Positions 7,050 to 14,597 are shown, counted from the stretch's first letter. The stretch: DNA of 15,100 bases from Thermoprotei archaeon (GCA_003650785.1 QMRW01000017.1:1-15100), one strand, 5' to 3'. Program-made: numbers and translations. The notes: generated by a model from the letters alone, not told the origin.

Positions 7050-7103
7050 CCTAGTAACATATAGATAATTATAGTATCAAATATAACGTACTGTTGAGCT
7101 ACT

Positions 7104-7934
7104 ATGGCAGTAACCATAAGCTACGTAGGATTCCATCCAACACTAATATTAGATGGACTTAGGCATATCATGAGAACTAGGGGTATAGAACGGATATACA
7201 TACTCTACGATAGAAAGGATGACAGTTATGGTAGGGTTTCAAGAAGAAATGCTAAAAAATTAGAGTCTATGCTGACCTTTTTTGAACCTAAGTTAGTAGG
7301 GATAAATCCTCTATCACAAGAAAGTACATTCTCTACTATATATGCTATAATAAAGTCGGAAGTTCAAGAAAATCAATGTGATGTATATGTTGATGTAACG
7401 GATATGCCCCCCATAGCGGTAGTTTCTACTACAATGGTAGTTCTTATGTTTCCTAGAGCATACATGTATTACGTTCCAGCAGAGAGTAGGGGCGATTTTA
7501 TTCCTCCACCAGGCACTCCTGCATTTGAGGATTGGGTTGAGGAAAAGGATAATGTAAGAGGGAATGAGCCAGAAGGAATAGAACTACCCGGTCCTATGGC
7601 CAGATTAGATCTACTTAGAGGAGAAGATAGAGAGATCTCTATAGCAGTTTTAAAAGTACTATATGATAGGGGAGGAAAAGCTAAATCTCTCTCACAACTC
7701 ATAGTATGGTGTAATGAAGATCCTAAAATCCCTGCTATAAAAAACAAGTTCTCTCGAGTGGTGAATTCTTTAGAGAGAAGAGGATTAGTGATGAAGTATA
7801 GGGGAGGTAGAGAAAGAATGGTAGAGCTTACCAATCTGGGTAGAATGATAGTAAGGGCAATGTTACAGAGCAGGGAAATAAGAATAGATATGTTCAGAAA
7901 GGATATAAGTCCTATCAAAGCTTATCGAATATGA
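7104..7934 (+). CDS. CARF-like Rossmann / winged-helix transcriptional regulator
   Basis: A 276-residue, probably cytoplasmic, two-domain protein. Residues 1 to about 125 alternate strands and helices in Rossmann fashion, starting TISYVGFHP and continuing IYILYDRKDD (31-40), VYVDVTDMPPIAVVSTTMVV (94-113) and YMYYVPAE (120-127). This resembles the CARF domain of Csa3 and the HFX_2341/DUF6293 regulators, where the second motif usually reads like N(V/I)S(T/S)GTK; here it is DVTDMPP, so ligand binding may differ. Residues about 175-255 form a winged helix (ISIAVLKVLYDRGG...NSLERRGLVMKYRGG...ELTNLGR). CARF domains sense cyclic oligoadenylates or related nucleotides in CRISPR settings, but no cas gene is visible. 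It is divergent from nurA-herA and probably binds the dyad between them. Confidence 0.65.
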   Translation: MAVTISYVGFHPTLILDGLRHIMRTRGIERIYILYDRKDDSYGRVSRRNAKKLESMLTFFEPKLVGINPLSQESTFSTIYAIIKSEVQENQCDVYVDVTDMPPIAVVSTTMVVLMFPRAYMYYVPAESRGDFIPPPGTPAFEDWVEEKDNVRGNEPEGIELPGPMARLDLLRGEDREISIAVLKVLYDRGGKAKSLSQLIVWCNEDPKIPAIKNKFSRVVNSLERRGLVMKYRGGRERMVELTNLGRMIVRAMLQSREIRIDMFRKDISPIKAYRI

Positions 7935-8777
7935 TTATCTTAGTTCTAAATTCATATAATTTAACCATGCTCTTATGAGCTGAATTCTATTCTCACACAT
8001 GTGAAGATCTTTACTCCCAGCGACCTCTAATATGAGTGGCCTATTATACCCTATATCTTCCAGAGCTTTTAGCACGGATCTCCAGTCTATACACCCCATG
8101 CTCGGTGGCCAATGGTAATCAAGTCTTCCATCATTGTCATGAACATGAGTGGCTATGATCATATCCCCTAATTCTCTAATCATACTGCCTACATTAAAGC
8201 CATGTAAAAATGCATGACCTGTGTCAAGACACACTCCTACAACTTCTGGATCTGTATATTTACTCAGGTAAATTAGATCGGTAGCTGTTGCTCCAAATGT
8301 CTTCTGAAGTGGATTCTCTACAGCTATCTTGACGCCTAAGTCATGTGCCACCCTGGCAAGTTCTCTTATATAGTCCAAACTTCTCTTAACGAGCTTTTCG
8401 AATGTTTCAATACTAGAACGATTTACTGAAAATTTAGACATAGCAACATGAATAACATAGACTTCACAGTTCAGCATATTCGTGTATTCTAACCACTTGA
8501 TCATCTTTTTCAACGCATATTTTCTCAAGTTTTCATCTTCTGCTCCTAATTGATACTCTTCATTACCATAAGGTGCATGCATCTGGACGGGTTTTAAATC
8601 ATATGAACTTGAAATCTCTACAAGTCTTTTTAATTGTTTCTCCGGCTCTTTAATAGTCTTAAAGTGCTCGTAAGCGTACTCTACGTACTTAAAACCATGT
8701 TCTTCCACTCTCTCTAGAATTTTCTCAATACTAAGTGCTGGATGATAAATCCACGTATCTATACCTACTTTAAACAT
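7935..8777 (-). CDS. TIM-barrel sugar-phosphate isomerase/epimerase family protein (AP endonuclease 2 fold)
   Basis: A 280-residue enzyme of the xylose-isomerase-like TIM barrel superfamily, which includes sugar and keto-acid isomerases, inosose dehydratases and endonuclease IV. Strand ends carry VIHVA (108-112), AVENP (152-156), CLDTGHA (183-189), THVHDND (210-216) and LILEV (248-252). E154, D185, H188, H211, H213 and E251 are likely metal or catalytic residues. A sugar isomerase or epimerase role is more likely than DNA repair, but the substrate is unknown. I place the start at the ATG at 8777: GAGGTGA lies five bases upstream, and the GTG nine bases earlier falls within this ribosome-binding stretch. 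The stop abuts that of the converging CARF-like gene. Confidence 0.82.
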   Translation of the reverse strand: MFKVGIDTWIYHPALSIEKILERVEEHGFKYVEYAYEHFKTIKEPEKQLKRLVEISSSYDLKPVQMHAPYGNEEYQLGAEDENLRKYALKKMIKWLEYTNMLNCEVYVIHVAMSKFSVNRSSIETFEKLVKRSLDYIRELARVAHDLGVKIAVENPLQKTFGATATDLIYLSKYTDPEVVGVCLDTGHAFLHGFNVGSMIRELGDMIIATHVHDNDGRLDYHWPPSMGCIDWRSVLKALEDIGYNRPLILEVAGSKDLHMCENRIQLIRAWLNYMNLELR

Positions 8778-8782
8778 AGCCC

Positions 8783-8789
8783 TCACCTC
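8783..8789 (-). promoter_or_regulatory. Shine-Dalgarno that decides the isomerase start
   Basis: The minus strand reads GAGGTGA, five bases before the ATG at 8777. The alternative in-frame GTG at 8786 lies inside it, so initiation at the GTG is unlikely. Confidence 0.75.
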
Positions 8790-8809
8790 GCTAATTTGCT
8801 AGTAACACG

Positions 8810-8820
8810 CTTTAAAAGTA
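8810..8820 (-). promoter_or_regulatory. TATA-like box for the minus-strand isomerase
   Basis: The minus strand reads TACTTTTAAAG, centred about 37 bases before the ATG at 8777. This predicts a leader of about ten bases that includes the GAGGTGA ribosome-binding site. Confidence 0.45.
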
Positions 8821-8953
8821 TACCCTATACCTCAAAACGTGCACTAAGATCCGTTGTTTAGACACAAACAGAGTACACTAAGTCATTTACTCGACGGTCT
8901 CTTAAAGAACTCTACCATTTTCATAGAATGAAAGGTTGTTAAGTCCTAACTAT

Positions 8954-8961
8954 TATATATA
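8954..8961 (+). promoter_or_regulatory. TATA box for the plus-strand isomerase, leaderless
   Basis: TATATATA centred about 24 bases before the ATG at 8981, with no ribosome-binding sequence between. This is the expected distance for transcription starting at or next to the start codon. Confidence 0.6.
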
Positions 8962-8980
8962 GCACAGTAGTAGCTTTAAT

Positions 8981-9802
8981 ATGAGACTCGGAACCTCTAC
9001 ATACTCATATTGGCACTTCGAGAAGAGAAAGATGCCATTAAAATACTACTTAGAAAAGGCCTCAGAACACGGTTTCGAAGGAGTAGAGATATTGGTAGAT
9101 CACTTTGAATCAAAATCTCATGTCTACATTAAAGAGCTAAAGAGATCAGCATTTCTTAATGGACTAGAAATATATGCAATAGCTATTCATAATGACTTCG
9201 TATCCCCAGATAAGGAAGAGAGAGCAGAACAGATAGCATATGTTGAAGAATGGATAGAGATAGCACACTCCTTAGGAGCTAGTCTAGTGAGAATCAACTC
9301 AGGGAGGTGGCGGACTATAAAGAGCTTTGATGAGCTTATGGCTAAAGGAGGCATAGAACCTCCTATTCCTGGGTATACTGAGGAGGATGCTGTAAATTGG
9401 GTTGTAGACTGCATATATACTTGTCTGGATTCGGCTGAAGACTACGGTGTGATACTAGGTCTGGAGAATCACTGGGGATTAACTACTAATGCTAAGACTA
9501 TGTTGAAAATTCTAGAGAGAGTACATTCTAAGTGGTTTGGAGTAGTCATGGATACTGGTAACTTCATAAGCGATACATACACGCAACTTAGGATGATAGC
9601 CCCATATACAGTAATGGTACATGCTAAGACCTACTTTGGGGGCGGAGTATGGTACACACTAGATATAGATTATGATAGAGTCTTTGAGATACTAAGAGAA
9701 GTTTCCTTTAAGGGATGGATTTCACTTGAATATGAAGGAAAGGAGGAATATGAGAGTGGCATTAAAAAGAGTATCGAACTACTGAGAGGTTTTATCCAAT
9801 AG
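8981..9802 (+). CDS. second TIM-barrel sugar-phosphate isomerase/epimerase family protein
   Basis: A 273-residue member of the same xylose-isomerase-like superfamily as its divergent neighbour, but only distantly similar to it. Motifs are VRINSG (103-108), ILGLENHWG (158-166), VVMDTGNF (188-195), VMVHAKTYF (211-219) and ISLEYEG (247-253). E162, D191, H214 and E250 are the likely metal or acid-base residues. The pattern resembles inosose dehydratase, hydroxypyruvate isomerase or tagatose epimerase-like enzymes; I cannot name the substrate. It is probably made from a leaderless transcript. Its last 24 bases overlap the end of the converging 200-residue gene. Two divergent isomerases around one 200-base promoter region suggest a shared sugar or polyol pathway, though no kinase or transporter is nearby. 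Confidence 0.82.
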   Translation: MRLGTSTYSYWHFEKRKMPLKYYLEKASEHGFEGVEILVDHFESKSHVYIKELKRSAFLNGLEIYAIAIHNDFVSPDKEERAEQIAYVEEWIEIAHSLGASLVRINSGRWRTIKSFDELMAKGGIEPPIPGYTEEDAVNWVVDCIYTCLDSAEDYGVILGLENHWGLTTNAKTMLKILERVHSKWFGVVMDTGNFISDTYTQLRMIAPYTVMVHAKTYFGGGVWYTLDIDYDRVFEILREVSFKGWISLEYEGKEEYESGIKKSIELLRGFIQ

Positions 9803-10381
9803 GTCGAAACCCACTAACATAGTTCCTATGTCTTTCCTATCCTTTATTCCAAACCTCTTTTTTAAATAACTATCAGTAGGTGGTGATGTAGGCGCTACAA
9901 CTAAGTTACGTACTGTAGGGATCCTAAGTTTAAGGTTTAATGGCAAGAATATTATCTCAGGAGTGCCTTTTTTAAGGACTTTTCTAAGTCTATTCGAAAT
10001 TAATTTGAGACCATACTCATCAATTATCCCTATGACACGATCATCTACTTTAATTACCGCATATGGGCCTTTAGACCACTCGAACTCTGATGTTGTAAAT
10101 ATCACTACTACATGCTCTCTCTTTAAGCTCTCCTCAACACCTAGGTTTCTTGGTCTTCCTATTCCTTTAACTATGCTCTTAGTGTATTCTCTTTCAATCC
10201 TACTGATAGTCTCCCTATCAAGTCTATTCAATGGTTTTACCTCAAGAACTCCTCTTGTGTTTTTTAATACTTCTACGATAACCTGTTCTCTTCTCACTAT
10301 GTGGACACTTAGACACGGTCTTATATACTTTTCAATTAATGTCATTCTGGATTGTCTAAAGATTAGACTCTGGCCTAGCAT
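9779..10381 (-). CDS. conserved-looking protein of unknown function, coupled to radical SAM gene
   Basis: A 200-residue soluble protein that I do not recognise. It has no membrane segment, signal peptide or cysteine cluster. Visible traits are a basic N-terminal half (RREQVIVEVLKNTRG, KGIGRPRNLG) and a hydrophobic, strand-rich middle (HVVVIFTTSEFEW, YAVIKVDDRVIGIIDEYG). The C-terminal part is proline- and basic-rich, with LPLNLKLRIPTVRN, APTSPPTDSYLKKRFG and TMLVGFDLL, suggesting an alpha/beta fold that may contact RNA, DNA or a nucleotide. Its ATG shares a base with the stop of the upstream radical SAM gene (TAATG), so the two are translationally coupled and may act on one substrate. The 3' end overlaps the converging isomerase by 24 bases. 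Confidence 0.7.
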   Translation of the reverse strand: MLGQSLIFRQSRMTLIEKYIRPCLSVHIVRREQVIVEVLKNTRGVLEVKPLNRLDRETISRIEREYTKSIVKGIGRPRNLGVEESLKREHVVVIFTTSEFEWSKGPYAVIKVDDRVIGIIDEYGLKLISNRLRKVLKKGTPEIIFLPLNLKLRIPTVRNLVVAPTSPPTDSYLKKRFGIKDRKDIGTMLVGFDLLDKTSQ

Positions 10382-11631
10382 TATGAATCTCTTATCATCT
10401 TCAATACCTTGACTACATCATGTGCCAATTTCTCCTGTTGTCTCCATTCACCTTTAATCACACCTTTACCTATCATGCGTTCTAGGAATTTCTTAAGCTT
10501 AGGATGCACTCTCCCTGGGGGACTATTTTCAAAGGGTGTTCCAGGTAGTGGTATAAAGGTATGACCTCTTATAATAGCTCCCATATTTATGAAGTCCTTT
10601 ATAACCTCTATAGTTCTATCAATATCTTCCTCGTTCTCTGTAGGTAGTCCGAAGAGGAAGTCAAGATATGGTGTAAATCCATACTCTAGTACTATCTCTG
10701 CAGCCCTATAACAATCCTCCACTGTGTGATCTCTATTAATATAACTAAGGAGTCTATTACTACCTGTTTGTACTCCTATTACTATCCTTCTATTTGAAAC
10801 ATACTTCGAGATAATATCCAGGATCTCCCGAGTTACGAAGTCTGGTCTTACCTCACTTGGAAAGGTTCCTAAAAATATTCTGATGTCCTTTATCTCCTTG
10901 AGAGCTCTCAGCAACTTTTCTAGAGACTTGGGAGCTGGACTTTTACCATCTCTAGATCCGTATCCAAAACCATTTGGAGCTATGAATCTCAAATCTCTGA
11001 TGCCCATCCTAGCATAATGCCTAGCATATTTGACAATGTAATCTATACTCCTATGTCTTACACCTCCTAAAAAGAGACGAGGTACCTGACAGTATTTGCA
11101 TCTGTAGGTACATCCTCTACTTATCTCTATAGGTGGATGTAGTCTGAACCTATCAGAGCAAGGAGGATATGCATTTAAGTCCACGGGAGTTAGATTGGGT
11201 TTTATCAAAATCCTATCATTATCTCTAAAGGCTATGCCATTGATATCTTCTACGGATTTCTCATGGATTAATCTGAGTAATAGTTTTGGAAGAGTATCTT
11301 CACCCTCACCTAATACGACATAGTCAAAACCCATTTTGATAGCACCTGTAGGATCACCTGAGGGATAAGGACCGCCAGCTACAAGTACTATATCGTACTT
11401 TTTCTTTAGAGAATACAGATCTTTCACCTCGTAATATAGATTCGGAATTTGAGTAGCCATTAGCGAGTATAGAACTATAATCTTTCTATCCGAAAACGTT
11501 ACTACATCATTAATGATGTCCTCTGAGAGGATGATATCATTTGTAAAGCCTCTGTTTTCCAGTGCTCCCAATAAATATGCTATACTATTTCTATTCTCCC
11601 GAGTGAATCTAAATATTATTTTAATTTTCAT
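10381..11631 (-). CDS. B12-binding/radical SAM protein (MJ_1487-like)
   Basis: A 416-residue iron-sulfur enzyme. The N-terminal region (1 to about 150) is Rossmann-like, with VLVAGGPYPSGDP (82-94) and FDYVVLGEGEDTLP (102-115), as in cobalamin-binding domains of the B12-radical SAM class. The classical DxHxxG cobalamin motif is not evident, so B12 may not be bound. The radical SAM core starts at ISRGCTYRCKYC (170-181), with C174, C178 and C181 holding the 4Fe-4S cluster. FIAPNGFGYG (216-225), VIGVQTGSNRLL (284-295) and FLFGLPTENEEDI (325-337) follow, typical of the MiaB/elongator-type barrel. The architecture fits the archaeal MJ_1487 family of unknown reaction. GAGGGT five bases before the ATG gives a clear start. 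The unknown 200-residue protein downstream is translationally coupled. Confidence 0.85.
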   Translation of the reverse strand: MKIKIIFRFTRENRNSIAYLLGALENRGFTNDIILSEDIINDVVTFSDRKIIVLYSLMATQIPNLYYEVKDLYSLKKKYDIVLVAGGPYPSGDPTGAIKMGFDYVVLGEGEDTLPKLLLRLIHEKSVEDINGIAFRDNDRILIKPNLTPVDLNAYPPCSDRFRLHPPIEISRGCTYRCKYCQVPRLFLGGVRHRSIDYIVKYARHYARMGIRDLRFIAPNGFGYGSRDGKSPAPKSLEKLLRALKEIKDIRIFLGTFPSEVRPDFVTREILDIISKYVSNRRIVIGVQTGSNRLLSYINRDHTVEDCYRAAEIVLEYGFTPYLDFLFGLPTENEEDIDRTIEVIKDFINMGAIIRGHTFIPLPGTPFENSPPGRVHPKLKKFLERMIGKGVIKGEWRQQEKLAHDVVKVLKMIRDS

Positions 11632-11678
11632 CTAGTACCCTCAGTAATGCTCTTACTGTAGGAAATAGCAGAGACCTC

Positions 11679-11692
11679 AATATTTAAAAATG
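11679..11692. promoter_or_regulatory. shared AT-rich TATA region between the radical SAM gene and rpl38e
   Basis: The sequence around AATATTTAAAAAT is nearly symmetric and can serve as a TATA box in both directions. It is centred about 36 bases before the rpl38e ATG (short leader with TGAG) and about 54 bases before the radical SAM ATG. The whole divergent gap is only 89 bases, so the two promoters must be close or overlapping. Confidence 0.45.
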
Positions 11693-11720
11693 TGCTCCCA
11701 AATATCCCTTTGAGATCTAT

Positions 11721-11936
11721 ATGCCTACTGAGATCTTCGATGAAAGTAGACTATTGGAACTAGCTAAGATAGCTATGAGATGTAAAGTCGTTAAATATAC
11801 TGATGTAGTTAAGATCAAAGTCAAGACTAGAAGAAGACTGTATACTATGAAGGTAGAGCCTAGGAAAGCTCATGGATTACTGGAGAAACTGAAGAAAGCT
11901 TGTAAGGAAGTAGTTGAAATCGAAGTTGGTAAATAA
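11721..11936 (+). CDS. rpl38e: large-subunit ribosomal protein L38e
   Basis: A 71-residue basic protein matching the eukaryote-type L38e, found in only part of the Archaea. It begins MPTEIFDESRLLELAKIA, and the centre VVKIKVKTRRRLYTMKVEP aligns with the KFKVRCSRYLYTLVV core of eukaryotic L38. The C-terminal helix HGLLEKLKKACKEVVEIEV follows. Length and charge are as expected. It would sit on the large ribosomal subunit. The gene stands alone, not in a ribosomal operon, divergent from the radical SAM gene and convergent with the alpha-mannosidase, three bases from its stop. Confidence 0.9.
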   Translation: MPTEIFDESRLLELAKIAMRCKVVKYTDVVKIKVKTRRRLYTMKVEPRKAHGLLEKLKKACKEVVEIEVGK

Positions 11937-11939
11937 AAA

Positions 11940-14597
11940 TCACTTCATGATAATAGGTTTTATGAGCAATGTAATTATCTTATGAGGTTCGACATTTAGT
12001 TTTACCATTCCCTTCTCAATCCTTAGTCTGCTTATAGGTTCCTCATTTAAATTAGCTAACCATAATTCCTCTACATCGAAACCAATGAAGATTTCAGCTT
12101 CTGTATTCTTTGGTAGTATATTGTAGAATCTAAGTACAACATATTCATCATCTTCGGACTTCTTCAGAGCGGTAACTATAAGGTTGTCTGGTTTTATCTC
12201 TATAAATCTCATCTCTCTGGGTAACTCTTTTCCACCTCTCTGGAATGATATACAGAAGAGGGGTATTGCAAATTCTCTAGCGAGTTTATACGCCTTAGCC
12301 TCACTCCAGGTATTCCAATGCGGTATTATGGCATATTCAAACACCATTCTACGTTTACATTGTGCTCCGGGCGTAGGTATGTGAGGTCCAGCATGACCTT
12401 TTCTTGTCAGTAGATCACCTCTAGATAACCATCCTACAGCTCTGAAGAGTGTTAAATATATGATGGTATCTCCGTTCTTCTTCCTCACCTCGTATTCTGG
12501 TAAGCCCCTATTAGCTACCATTAAGGAGTATTTTCCATCTGTAACCTCTACCCAGTAGAGTTGTGGATGAGTTGTAGGAGGACTTTCCACCCAATCCTTA
12601 CCTTCGCTAGCGGGTTTTATAGGCCTTTTTACAACATAGAAGTGAGAGTCTGCATATGAAAATTCCGTATTAAGGCTTATTGGAAATTTAACTCTAAACC
12701 TATGATCCTCGGCAGTATTATCAAGCTCTACTTTTACATCTACTCTTTTTACACCTGGATATAGACTTACCTCCACTTCTATAGGCATGTCGATTAATTC
12801 TTGACTTCTCCTTTGTCCTTCTAATTTGCGCGGAATTTTCATATTAGTGAAAATAGTTAGAACTGCTCTACTTAGTTCTAATCTAGACTCAACGAAGGAT
12901 TTAAATTCTGTACTTTCTATAACTAAATCCTTCTCCCTGGGTGGTGAATAATTGTATTCATCACCAGCATCTCCTTCATCTACGAATACGTTCAAGTTTC
13001 TGAGTACTCTCCCCGTAGTCTTATCTAAAATAGTAAGAGCCCCACCTCTCTCTGGATCTGCATATACTCTAAAATATTCGTTTTCTATCCAGTTTTTTCC
13101 TATTCTCAATGAGGGTTTGGGGTCGCCCTTTTTCTTTATCAGGTGTAGCACTTTATAGCCTAAAGGGGGCATGTCCTCTACTACAAAGAGTACTTCGATA
13201 CACTTTCCCCATACATCCAGTTCTTTGAGCACTTGTACAGGGTATTCTTTACCGCTTGGCTCTACGAGAACATAGTCTCCTGAGGGAATAGGTAGGATAG
13301 CTCTTACATAGTCTGTTCTCCTCCAGTTAAGTGGATTAAAGATCCAGACTTTCAATATCCCTTCTTCGTCGTATTTCACTTTCTCACAGATTTTTAGAGC
13401 GGATTCGTAAGCTATGTTACTACCTATTTCTATAATATTTTGAAATCTAGCCTCATTCTCTAGGTGGACTTGATCAGTACTGCTTCCGTAGATACTGTCA
13501 TGAGCCTGGTTTCGTAAAAGATCCTTCCAGGCTCTGAGTAACTCCAAATAGGGATATTCAAATCCCAATATGTAGGATATTGTAGATAGGGGTTCGGCGT
13601 AATTTTCAAGTAGAATTTGACTCCTATAATTTAACTGTTTTAAGTAGATTCTACTTGAAAGAACTCCTGCTAATATCGGTTGTCTCTTTGCACCCCTCAG
13701 TTCTCCCCTGAATATCTTCAATCTCTCCTTAGATCTTCTAAGGTACTCTACATACTCTTCAAGTGTACCATGGTATAAGTATAGTTCACGAGTTCGTGAA
13801 TTTATAAACTTTATTATAGAGTATATGTACTCTTGAGGAGGTTGATGATCACATCCATTCATTAGTAATATTACTCCAGTTACGGTTTTCGGTCTTATGA
13901 ATTCTACAATTTCTTTAACTCTCCTATATGCTTTCTCCATATCTGGCTGTTGCTCTCTGTAGTATATGTCAAGAAACACCGTCCTCCATCCATCTGGCGA
14001 TCTCCAGGCCTTTCCTTTATATGGATTATCTAAGCCTAGCATATTTGCATTACAATATCCCCTTACAAGGTAACATGCTAGAACCCTACTTCCATCAGGT
14101 GCTTCATAAATGAACTCTACTTTCATCTTATCAAACTCGTCTCCAGTTCCTCTCATAAATATGAAGCTGTCTATATTGAATCCTCTTAAAATCTGTGGAA
14201 GTTGGGTTGTATGACCAAAAGTATCAGGCAGGTATCCTACTTTCATAATTCTTCCATAGGACTTAGCTATCCTATGGCCTATCAGTAAATTTCTAATTAT
14301 GCTCTCCGGACTTACAAGAGCTTCATCGGGTTGTGTGTACCATGGTCCTATGAGGAGTTTACCCTTTGACACAAGACTCTTTATTACACTTTCCCTATCA
14401 GGCCTAAGTTCAAGGTAGTCTTCTATTATGGATGATTGCCCATCTAATAGAAAGTACTTGAACCTAGGATTATGAAGCAGTAAATTTACGACCTTATCCA
14501 TTACTTTTAGAAGCCTTAACCTATACTCTTGAAATGTTAGATACCACTCTCTGTCCCAATGTGTATGAGATACTACTATACATATCGTCTTGTTCAT
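11940..14597 (-). CDS. GH38 alpha-mannosidase, mannosylglycerate hydrolase-like
   Basis: A retaining alpha-mannosidase of glycoside hydrolase family 38, 885 residues with no signal peptide, so intracellular. Zinc-site motifs are SHTHWDREWY near the N-terminus (H11, H13, D15 region) and NQAHDSIYG (about 363-371). GYLPDTFGHTTQLPQIL supplies the nucleophile Asp at about 125. GPWYTQPDEALVSPESIIRN (about 84-103) and NGCDHQPPQ are closest to E. coli MngB, a mannosylglycerate hydrolase of similar length. Beta-rich C-terminal domains follow, as usual for GH38. Mannosylglycerate is a heat- and salt-stress solute in hyperthermophiles, so recycling it is plausible, but glycan or glycoprotein turnover is equally possible. 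I chose the ATG at 14597 over a TTG three bases upstream because a TATA box lies at the leaderless distance. Confidence 0.9.
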   Translation of the reverse strand: MNKTICIVVSHTHWDREWYLTFQEYRLRLLKVMDKVVNLLLHNPRFKYFLLDGQSSIIEDYLELRPDRESVIKSLVSKGKLLIGPWYTQPDEALVSPESIIRNLLIGHRIAKSYGRIMKVGYLPDTFGHTTQLPQILRGFNIDSFIFMRGTGDEFDKMKVEFIYEAPDGSRVLACYLVRGYCNANMLGLDNPYKGKAWRSPDGWRTVFLDIYYREQQPDMEKAYRRVKEIVEFIRPKTVTGVILLMNGCDHQPPQEYIYSIIKFINSRTRELYLYHGTLEEYVEYLRRSKERLKIFRGELRGAKRQPILAGVLSSRIYLKQLNYRSQILLENYAEPLSTISYILGFEYPYLELLRAWKDLLRNQAHDSIYGSSTDQVHLENEARFQNIIEIGSNIAYESALKICEKVKYDEEGILKVWIFNPLNWRRTDYVRAILPIPSGDYVLVEPSGKEYPVQVLKELDVWGKCIEVLFVVEDMPPLGYKVLHLIKKKGDPKPSLRIGKNWIENEYFRVYADPERGGALTILDKTTGRVLRNLNVFVDEGDAGDEYNYSPPREKDLVIESTEFKSFVESRLELSRAVLTIFTNMKIPRKLEGQRRSQELIDMPIEVEVSLYPGVKRVDVKVELDNTAEDHRFRVKFPISLNTEFSYADSHFYVVKRPIKPASEGKDWVESPPTTHPQLYWVEVTDGKYSLMVANRGLPEYEVRKKNGDTIIYLTLFRAVGWLSRGDLLTRKGHAGPHIPTPGAQCKRRMVFEYAIIPHWNTWSEAKAYKLAREFAIPLFCISFQRGGKELPREMRFIEIKPDNLIVTALKKSEDDEYVVLRFYNILPKNTEAEIFIGFDVEELWLANLNEEPISRLRIEKGMVKLNVEPHKIITLLIKPIIMK

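Larger units (their letters stand above)
6757..7103. other. 347-base divergent intergenic region
   Basis: This lies between nurA and the CARF-like regulator. From nurA outward it contains a nurA-frame reading with one internal TAA (6757-6843), a possible minus-strand promoter (CTTTTTAG-type, about 6874-6882), a perfect 20-base inverted repeat (6947-7014), and plus-strand TATA-like sequences near 7042-7049 and 7069-7076. The five-base word GTATC or GATAC occurs at least seven times, starting at 6784, 6892, 6912, 6950, 6963, 7007 and 7074. No RNA gene or mobile element was recognised. Confidence 0.7.

Noticed and set aside
7469..7918. Minus-strand ORF of 149 codons opposite the CARF-like gene
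   Set aside because: It is low-complexity Ser/Leu-rich translation typical of an antisense shadow; the plus-strand frame has clear Rossmann and winged-helix patterns.
8777..8786. GTG start at 8786 for the minus-strand isomerase
   Set aside because: The GTG is part of the GAGGTGAGG ribosome-binding stretch, which is ideally placed for the ATG at 8777.
9779..10381. Brix/Imp4-type ribosome biogenesis protein
   Set aside because: Length is similar, but the N-terminal strand and Arg-rich signature of archaeal Brix proteins are missing, so it was left as unknown.
9963..10412. Plus-strand ORF of 149 codons opposite the 200-residue gene
   Set aside because: Ser/Leu/Thr-rich shadow frame; it crosses the coupled junction of two minus-strand genes and has no ribosome-binding site or motif.
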